Positions 5,742 to 10,613 of a stretch of DNA of 10,613 nucleotides are shown one piece after another. Numbering within the stretch: position 1 is the first letter of the stretch; each line of letters begins with the position of its first letter. The DNA is from Prevotella sp. UBA2755 (GTDB lineage: Bacteria > Bacteroidota > Bacteroidia > Bacteroidales > Bacteroidaceae). Both the position numbers and the translations under genes were made by a program. A model generated the notes under the pieces. That model was given only the letters and a program-made list of their open reading frames with translations, ran no database searches and was not told where the DNA came from. The stretch spans positions 1 through 10,613 of the forward strand of contig DEJF01000005.1 in assembly GCA_002353225.1 (NCBI GenBank). The letters are read 5' to 3'.

Positions 5742-8571
5742 CCAGAAAATCAACGTATGGGGTGCCAGGGTCCACAACCTGAAGAATGTGGACGTGGAGA
5801 TCCCCCGTCAGTCACTGACCGTCATCACGGGTCTCAGTGGCTCGGGTAAGTCATCCCTTGCCTTCGACACTATCTTCGCCGAGGGACAACGCCGTTATAT
5901 CGAGACTTTCTCTGCCTACGCCCGTAACTTCTTAGGAGGTATGGAGCGTCCTGACGTGGACAAGATCACTGGACTCTCTCCTGTCATCAGTATTGAACAG
6001 AAGACGACCAATAAGAATCCGCGTTCTACCGTAGGTACCACAACGGAGGTCTACGACTATATGCGACTGCTCTTCGCCCGTGCCGGCAAGGCTTACAGTT
6101 ATATGACTGGTGAGCCGATGGTGAAATATACGGAGGAGAAAGTGATGGACATGGTGACCCATGACTATGCGGGTAAGAAGATTCTGATTCTTGCGCCTGT
6201 CGTGAGAAGCCGTAAGGGTCATTATCGGGAACTCTTTGAGAGCATGCGCCGTAAGGGCTATCTCCATGTCCGTGTGGACGGCGAGGTGAAGGAGATCACC
6301 CGTGGCATGAAGGTCGACCGCTATAAGAACCATGACATCGAGGTGGTCATCGACCGCCTTGCCGTGAAGGCTATTAACCCTATAGGCACTATAGATGAAC
6401 GCCTCAAGAAGAGCATCCAGATCGCCATGAAACAAGGGGAGGGACTGCTCATGATCATGGATTATGAGACGGGAGCCGTGAAGCATTTCTCCAAACGACT
6501 GATGTGTCCTACCACGGGGATCTCGTATAGCGACCCAGCCCCTAACACTTTCTCGTTTAACTCCCCACAGGGAGCCTGTCCTCGTTGTAAGGGCTTGGGC
6601 TATATCAACGAGATAGACCTGGAGAAGGTGATTCCTAACCGCAAACTGAGCATCCATGACGGTGCCGTCGTTCCCTTGGGGAAATACAAGAACCAGATGA
6701 TCTTCTGGCAGATCGACGCCATCCTGAAGAAATATGAGTGTACCATCAAGACACCTGTTCAGGACATCCCTGAGGAAGCACTCAATGAGATTCTGTATGG
6801 CTCGTTGGAGACGATCCGCATCGACAAGGAACTGGTACACACGTCCAGCGACTACTTCGTGAGTTTCGACGGTGTGGTGAAATACCTGCGGAATGTGATG
6901 GAGAACGATGAGAGTACCAGTGGACTGAAATGGGCTGACCAGTTTCTGGCGGAGTGTGAGTGCCCTGAGTGCCATGGACAACGGCTCCATCGCGAGGCAC
7001 TGTCCTATCGTATCTGGGACAAGAACATCTCGGAACTTGCCAATATGGACCTCACGGAACTGCGTGAATGGCTGGACAAGGTGGAGGATCACATGGACCA
7101 CCAGCAACAGCAGATTGCTGCTGAGATACTGAAGGAGATACGTACCCGACTCGACTTCCTGTTGGAGGTGGGGCTCGACTACCTTGCCCTCAACCGCCAG
7201 TCTGCATCGCTCTCGGGCGGTGAGAGCCAGCGTATCCGTCTTGCCACCCAGATCGGCTCGCAACTCGTCAACGTGCTGTATATCCTCGATGAGCCCAGTA
7301 TCGGACTGCACCAGCGGGACAACGACCGACTGATCCGTTCCCTCAAAGAACTGCGTGACCTCGGCAATACCGTCATCGTGGTGGAACACGACCGTGACAT
7401 GATGCTCAATGCCGACTATATCGTGGATATCGGTCCTAAGGCTGGACGCAAAGGTGGCGAGGTGGTGTTCCAAGGTACCGTCGACGAGATGATGAAGGCT
7501 AAGACCATTACCGCACAATATCTGAGTGGAGAACGGAATATCGAGATGCCACCATCACGACGCAACGGCAACGGCAAGAGTCTGTGGCTGCGTGGCTGTC
7601 GTGGTAATAACCTGAAAAATATCGATGTGGAGTTTCCGTTGGGAAAACTGATTCTCGTCACAGGAGTCAGCGGCTCTGGTAAGTCGACCCTCATCAACGA
7701 GACACTCTACCCCATCCTCTCCAAGCATTTCTACCGCTCGCTGCAGGCTCCGATGCCCTATGACAGTATCGAGGGACTGGAATATATAGATAAGGTGGTG
7801 AATGTCGACCAGAGTCCTATTGGTCGTACCCCACGCTCTAACCCTGCCACCTATACGGGTGTCTTCTCAGATATCCGCTCGCTGTTCGTCAATCTGCCGG
7901 AGGCGCAGATCCGTGGCTACAAACCCGGACGCTTCTCGTTCAATGTGAAAGGTGGTCGTTGTGAGACCTGTGGTGGTAACGGGTATAAGACGATCGAGAT
8001 GAATTTCCTGCCAGACATACAGGTGCCATGCGAGGAGTGTCATGGTAAACGGTATAATCGGGAGACCTTAGAGGTACGTTTCAAGGGCAAGTCTATCGCT
8101 GATGTGCTTGACATGACGATTAACCAAGCGGTGGAGTTCTTCGAGAACGTCCCTGATATCCTGCGTAAGATCAAGACGATACAGGAGGTGGGATTGGGAT
8201 ATATCAAACTCGGACAGCCCTCCACCACCCTCAGTGGTGGGGAGAGCCAGCGTGTGAAACTTGCCACAGAACTGTCGAAACGCGATACCGGAAAGACCCT
8301 TTATATCCTTGACGAGCCTACTACCGGTCTGCATTTCGAGGACATCCGTATCCTTATGGACGTACTGCAGAAACTCGTAGACCGTGGTAATACCGTCATC
8401 ATCATCGAGCATAACCTCGATGTCATCAAACTCGCTGACTATATCATCGATATGGGACCAGAGGGCGGACGCAACGGCGGTACCGTCCTTTCCACTGGTA
8501 CTCCCGAGGAGATCGCCAAGAGTAAGAAGGGCTACACACCTAAGTTCCTGAAAGCCGAACTGGAGAGGTAA
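5731..8571 (+). CDS. uvrA: Excinuclease ABC subunit A (UvrA)
   Basis: This is the damage-recognition ATPase of nucleotide excision repair. It acts in the cytoplasm as a dimer, loads UvrB at bulky lesions and leaves before UvrC cuts. Length (946 residues) and order are typical: Walker A GLSGSGKSS (34-42), RRYIETFSAYARNF, the UvrB-interaction region, a zinc site near 259-286, first ABC signature LSGGESQRIRLA and Walker B LYILDEPSIGLHQRD, then the second nucleotide-binding half with GVSGSGKS (645-652), a C-terminal zinc site (CETCGGNGY and CEECHGKRY), the signature LSGGESQRVKLA and LYILDEPTTGLHFED. In the first zinc site the usual first CxxC is CPTT (C259, T262), so only three cysteines of the standard set remain with C283 and C286. 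The start at 5731 lies inside the preceding gene (11-nt overlap), and no stronger start is seen upstream in this frame. uvrB is not in the window. Confidence 0.97.
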   Translation: MSSDQKINVWGARVHNLKNVDVEIPRQSLTVITGLSGSGKSSLAFDTIFAEGQRRYIETFSAYARNFLGGMERPDVDKITGLSPVISIEQKTTNKNPRSTVGTTTEVYDYMRLLFARAGKAYSYMTGEPMVKYTEEKVMDMVTHDYAGKKILILAPVVRSRKGHYRELFESMRRKGYLHVRVDGEVKEITRGMKVDRYKNHDIEVVIDRLAVKAINPIGTIDERLKKSIQIAMKQGEGLLMIMDYETGAVKHFSKRLMCPTTGISYSDPAPNTFSFNSPQGACPRCKGLGYINEIDLEKVIPNRKLSIHDGAVVPLGKYKNQMIFWQIDAILKKYECTIKTPVQDIPEEALNEILYGSLETIRIDKELVHTSSDYFVSFDGVVKYLRNVMENDESTSGLKWADQFLAECECPECHGQRLHREALSYRIWDKNISELANMDLTELREWLDKVEDHMDHQQQQIAAEILKEIRTRLDFLLEVGLDYLALNRQSASLSGGESQRIRLATQIGSQLVNVLYILDEPSIGLHQRDNDRLIRSLKELRDLGNTVIVVEHDRDMMLNADYIVDIGPKAGRKGGEVVFQGTVDEMMKAKTITAQYLSGERNIEMPPSRRNGNGKSLWLRGCRGNNLKNIDVEFPLGKLILVTGVSGSGKSTLINETLYPILSKHFYRSLQAPMPYDSIEGLEYIDKVVNVDQSPIGRTPRSNPATYTGVFSDIRSLFVNLPEAQIRGYKPGRFSFNVKGGRCETCGGNGYKTIEMNFLPDIQVPCEECHGKRYNRETLEVRFKGKSIADVLDMTINQAVEFFENVPDILRKIKTIQEVGLGYIKLGQPSTTLSGGESQRVKLATELSKRDTGKTLYILDEPTTGLHFEDIRILMDVLQKLVDRGNTVIIIEHNLDVIKLADYIIDMGPEGGRNGGTVLSTGTPEEIAKSKKGYTPKFLKAELER

Positions 8572-8577
8572 CAGAGC

Positions 8578-8629
8578 GGTAGTTTCCTACCGACAAAAGG
8601 GTAGTTTGTCGGTAAGAAACTACCCTTTT
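8578..8629 (+). terminator. Overlapping alternative hairpins after uvrA
   Basis: Two stems compete for the same bases. Hairpin B pairs AAAAGGGTAGTTT (8595-8607) with AAACTACCCTTTT (8617-8629), 13 perfect bp with a 9-nt loop and a following TTTTG, making a good intrinsic terminator for uvrA; being symmetric it also works for the minus strand. Hairpin A pairs 8578-8595 with 8607-8624 (17 of 18 positions, 11-nt loop). Both reuse the 8617-8624 segment, because GGTAGTTT occurs twice in direct orientation (8578, 8600) and once inverted. Confidence 0.8.
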
Positions 8630-8636
8630 GTTAACG

Positions 8637-8666
8637 AGAAAAGGGGCACATCCGAAGATGCGCCCC
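8637..8666 (-). terminator. Minus-strand terminator with UUCG loop
   Basis: Read on the minus strand, a 10-bp stem (GGGGCGCATC with GATGTGCCCC, one G-U pair) caps a UUCG tetraloop and is followed by TTTT. On the plus strand the same position is an A/C mismatch, so it is built for minus-strand transcripts. It lies 40 nt past the stop codon of the cohesin-like gene and ends its mRNA. Confidence 0.85.
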
Positions 8667-8705
8667 CTCATTATGAAGTAAATCTTGTTTATAGGCTATT
8701 GGTTA

Positions 8706-9332
8706 TTATTTAACAATCACTTTCTTATTGTTGATGATATAAACACCCTTAGACAGACCCTCTACAGATGTAGCGTTCTTGCGAACCTGGTTACCCTTCA
8801 AGTCATAAACAGTAGCAGGCTTCTCAGCAGAGATCTCGTTGATACCTGTAGTGTTGCCAATTTTAAATTCAACATCAGCAGGAGTAAACTGAACAGCCTC
8901 AGCGGTAGAAAGTGTAATTCCACTAATAGTAGCAGTACCACCAGCGAAATCAGCAGTAGCCTTTACCTTAACGGTAACAATAGTACCAGAACTTTCCTTG
9001 TAGGTCTGATTAGAAGAAGAATAAGAGAGTAACTTGTAAACACCTTTCGTTGATTGCTCTGCAATCTCCAGAGTATGTTTACTCTTACCACGTGAAAGCG
9101 TTACAGCCAGAACTTCCTCTTCATCTTCATTCATCTCTGTTGGAATAGAAAGACCCTCTGGCAAAGTAAGAGAGAACTCGAATCCTGAAATTGGATCAGA
9201 ATTCGTCATTGCGATCTCAATAGTGCCTTCCTCGCCGGGTTTCACTACGATGTCTGAAGCAGTCAGAACATTCTCAGCCTGCATGCCGCAAGCCATAGCA
9301 AGCAACACACCAATAAACAATAACTTTTTCAT
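8706..9332 (-). CDS. Secreted cohesin-like protein with T9SS type-A-like sorting tail
   Basis: The 208-residue form starts at MKKLLFIGVLLAMACGMQA, a clear signal peptide. An open frame continues up to 9416, but that start would lie within the promoter's -33 box; the ATG at 9344 (MSCKMKK) is a possible alternative. Residues about 22-160 resemble a cohesin-type immunoglobulin-like beta-sandwich: TASDIVVKPGEEGTIEI, ISGFEFSLTLPEGL, LLSYSS and GTIVTVKVKA match the family's characteristic blocks. The final part (about 174-208) reads VYDLKGNQV, GLSKGVYII and ends KKVIVK, a C-terminal sorting tail of the type IX secretion kind common in Prevotella. The product is therefore probably exported and placed at the cell surface. 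It has its own promoter (9386-9417) and terminator and is a single-gene unit. The binding partner is unknown; the beta-sandwich may bind carbohydrate or protein. Confidence 0.8.
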   Translation of the reverse strand: MKKLLFIGVLLAMACGMQAENVLTASDIVVKPGEEGTIEIAMTNSDPISGFEFSLTLPEGLSIPTEMNEDEEEVLAVTLSRGKSKHTLEIAEQSTKGVYKLLSYSSSNQTYKESSGTIVTVKVKATADFAGGTATISGITLSTAEAVQFTPADVEFKIGNTTGINEISAEKPATVYDLKGNQVRKNATSVEGLSKGVYIINNKKVIVK

Positions 9333-9385
9333 TTTACAACTCATTTTAATATTTAACATTACTATTAATATTTCATAACTTAATG

Positions 9386-9417
9386 CAAAGATAGAGATTA
9401 TTTCTGATATACACAAA
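9386..9417 (-). promoter_or_regulatory. Promoter of the cohesin-like gene
   Basis: On the minus strand TTTG (9417-9414) is followed after 20 bp by TATCTTTG (9393-9386), a full consensus Bacteroidetes promoter. The transcript would start near 9380, giving a leader of about 45 nt before ATG 9332. This decides the start of the gene, since the longest open frame begins inside the promoter. Confidence 0.85.
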
Positions 9418-9441
9418 TAAAAAGGAGAAAAATTGCAATGC

Positions 9442-9480
9442 TAACAAGAAAATAGGGGACACATCAGAAGACATGCCCCC
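9442..9480 (-). terminator. Minus-strand terminator after the dockerin gene
   Basis: Read on the minus strand, GGGGGCATGTC pairs with GATGTGTCCCC (11 bp, three G-U pairs) around a UUCU loop, followed by TATTTTCTTG. It begins 11 nt after the dockerin gene stop codon. It is a close relative of the terminator at 8637-8666: the loops and flanking AGGGG and CCCCCT blocks are shared. Confidence 0.82.
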
Positions 9481-9491
9481 TAAACTGGAAA

Positions 9492-10271
9492 TTAATCTAA
9501 AATATTATTTACACCTTCTATATCACTTAATTCACGAGAGGAATTGCCCAGGATGATATTAACCACCATCACGATATCCGTCACGTTGACCTTACCATCC
9601 TCATTCACATCAGCGGCATCGAAGAGGAACTTATCCGACTCACTACCGAGAATATGGTTCACCATCTCCACGATATCCGTCACATTCACCTTTCCGTCAC
9701 CATTGGCGTCACCCTTAAGTGTTTCTTTCGTGTTAACAGTACCTGTCGTATTATCAAAAGCAATCTCCTTACGGTCACTTGTCCTGGTAAACAAGATATC
9801 CTTCACTTCTATTGTCCCCTCTCCCTCGTATGTGGACTCCGAGACAATATCAATATAAATGAGATCACCAGAGTTACCCTTAAAACTGGAGTTGCTCATA
9901 GAGTAAGCAGCGATTCTCAGACCGCCGTCACTGACAACATTGGCAGAAATGGAATGATCCTCTTTCCTTGAAGACAGACTGACTGCGTAAGTACCATCCG
10001 CATTTTTGACTGGTGAGATGCCTTCAGGAAAATAAAAGTCTGCCTGAAAAGCCGTATATTCCTCACTGTTCTGCAGTTCTACCGCCAGTTTCTGAACTGT
10101 CCCAGGGACGATCTTCAGTTTAGGCACTATCAGACCGTCTCCATCCGCACCCCATGAGGAGGAGATGGGAAATAACTGGAAAGCGAAAAACAAGAGTGCA
10201 ACTTGCAGACATCTCCAGAGCGGAGATGCTTGCAAGTTACGGATATTATCAATTCTCATCATCATCATCAT
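9492..10271 (-). CDS. Secreted cohesin-like protein with type-I dockerin
   Basis: The 259-residue product opens with five Met in a row from a tandem ATG tract (10257-10271), so the exact start is uncertain by up to 12 nt. A long basic N-terminus and a hydrophobic run (about 22-36, ending SSSWGA) form a signal peptide. Residues about 45-178 are cohesin-like (VQKLAVELQNSE, FQADFYFPEGISP, RIAAYSMSN, GDLIYIDIVSE). A type-I dockerin follows with two calcium-binding repeats 33 residues apart: GDANGDGKVNVTDIVEMVNHIL (from 187) and ADVNEDGKVNVTDIVMVVNIIL (from 220), with ligand-type Asp/Asn at 188, 190, 192, 199 and 221, 223, 225, 232. Unlike its neighbours it has no sorting tail; it stops at a short DIEGVNNILD segment. 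It follows the partial upstream gene after 6 nt, so the two are an operon. It may dock onto a cohesin module, perhaps a neighbour's, but that is inference. Confidence 0.85.
   Translation of the reverse strand: MMMMMRIDNIRNLQASPLWRCLQVALLFFAFQLFPISSSWGADGDGLIVPKLKIVPGTVQKLAVELQNSEEYTAFQADFYFPEGISPVKNADGTYAVSLSSRKEDHSISANVVSDGGLRIAAYSMSNSSFKGNSGDLIYIDIVSESTYEGEGTIEVKDILFTRTSDRKEIAFDNTTGTVNTKETLKGDANGDGKVNVTDIVEMVNHILGSESDKFLFDAADVNEDGKVNVTDIVMVVNIILGNSSRELSDIEGVNNILD
10201..10237. repeat. Inverted repeat in the 5' coding region of the dockerin gene
   Basis: ACTTGCAGACATCTCC (10201-10216) and GGAGATGCTTGCAAGT (10222-10237) form 16-bp arms with two central mismatches and a 5-nt loop. In the mRNA this strong hairpin lies about 30-70 nt after the start codon tract and encodes residues 12-23 of the signal-peptide region, where it could slow early translation. 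Confidence 0.7.
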
Positions 10272-10277
10272 TTATCA

Positions 10278-10613
10278 TTATTTAATCATGACCTTCTTGC
10301 CATTGACAATATAAACACCCTTCTGCAGACCATTGAAGTTCGTCACGTTGGAGCGAACCTTCTGTCCACGGAGATTGTAGACATCAAATGCCTCACCCTC
10401 GACCTGAACACCGTCAATACCGGTAACGTCACCGAAGGTAACGGTAGCAGAAGCATCAGGAGCCAGATACTCGCTGTTTCCAATATTTCTTACGAAACGA
10501 ATGTCACGGATATCAATCATGCTGCTGTCTGTCATGCCCTCTTCCGTCTCTACCGTCAGGTTGATGATGCCATTCTCAAGGAGTTTGATGCTCTCGTTCT
10601 GCGGAGACATCAC
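10278..10613 (-). CDS. C-terminal part of a secreted protein with sorting tail (partial)
   Basis: Only the last 111-112 codons are in the window and the gene continues past position 10613; the first visible codon (GTG) is most likely internal. The visible part holds the end of a domain like those of the two neighbours (GIINLTVETEEGMTD, MIDIRDIRFV corresponding to TIEVKDILFT in the dockerin protein), then a linker and a sorting tail reading VYNLRGQKV, GLQKGVYIV and ending GKKVMIK. That tail is nearly the same as in the gene at 8706-9332, so the two are probably paralogues exported by the type IX system. It is upstream of and cotranscribed with the dockerin gene. The N-terminal domains cannot be judged. 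Confidence 0.75.
   Translation of the reverse strand: MMSPQNESIKLLENGIINLTVETEEGMTDSSMIDIRDIRFVRNIGNSEYLAPDASATVTFGDVTGIDGVQVEGEAFDVYNLRGQKVRSNVTNFNGLQKGVYIVNGKKVMIK

Noticed and set aside
5932..7518. A 528-codon open frame antisense to uvrA
   Set aside because: The opposite strand carries an unmistakable UvrA with all motifs; the antisense product is His-rich and shows no domain, signal or promoter, as expected of a shadow frame.
9333..9416. N-terminal extension of the cohesin-like gene to 9416
   Set aside because: It would begin inside the -33 box of a consensus promoter, upstream of the predicted transcript start, and would bury the signal peptide.
9492..10613. A genuine cellulosome gene cluster
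   Set aside because: No glycoside hydrolase or multi-cohesin scaffold is visible; only one dockerin and cohesin-like single domains, so the claim is kept as a hypothesis.

Overview
The window looks like chromosomal DNA of a Bacteroidales bacterium, most likely Prevotellaceae (Prevotella or Segatella type). The signs are several Bacteroidetes-type promoters (TTTG, 19-20 bp, TAnnTTTG), few Shine-Dalgarno sites, C-terminal sorting domains of the type IX secretion system (T9SS), a PorT-like outer-membrane protein, and dockerin/cohesin-like surface proteins. No phage, plasmid, transposase, CRISPR, tRNA or rRNA gene is visible. Family names come from recognising motifs in the translations; no search was run.

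Left end (1-480): there is no protein gene. A near-consensus minus-strand promoter (410-441) reads into about 390 nt that fold into a long rod hairpin (219-341), a GNRA-capped hairpin (82-116) and a terminator-like hairpin (20-48). I read this as an unidentified structured non-coding RNA. It is the best candidate here for something undescribed.

Minus-strand operon (481-5206): transcribed from a promoter at 5233-5264, in order, are a LysM plus periplasmic-binding-fold protein, a PorT-family outer-membrane barrel (TAATG overlap), a POT-family peptide transporter (4-nt gap) and an exported endonuclease/exonuclease/phosphatase-family protein (37-nt gap). Two inverted arrays of a 7-bp repeat flank the first 30 codons of the last gene, and one array encodes the core of its signal peptide.

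Plus-strand pair (5286-8571): a divergent promoter region carrying a perfect 11-bp inverted repeat separates the operon from a 151-residue protein that is almost only a T9SS type-B sorting domain behind a signal peptide and a poly-Asp run. Its end overlaps the start of uvrA by 11 nt, an unexpected coupling of a surface-type protein to DNA repair.

Right end (8572-10613): after uvrA come two mutually exclusive hairpins and a minus-strand terminator. Then follow three minus-strand secreted proteins of related design: one with a cohesin-like domain and sorting tail (own promoter), one with a cohesin-like domain and type-I dockerin, and the 3' end of a third with a sorting tail. Terminators after the first two are near copies of each other, suggesting the cassettes arose by duplication. 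The last two form an operon (6-nt gap).
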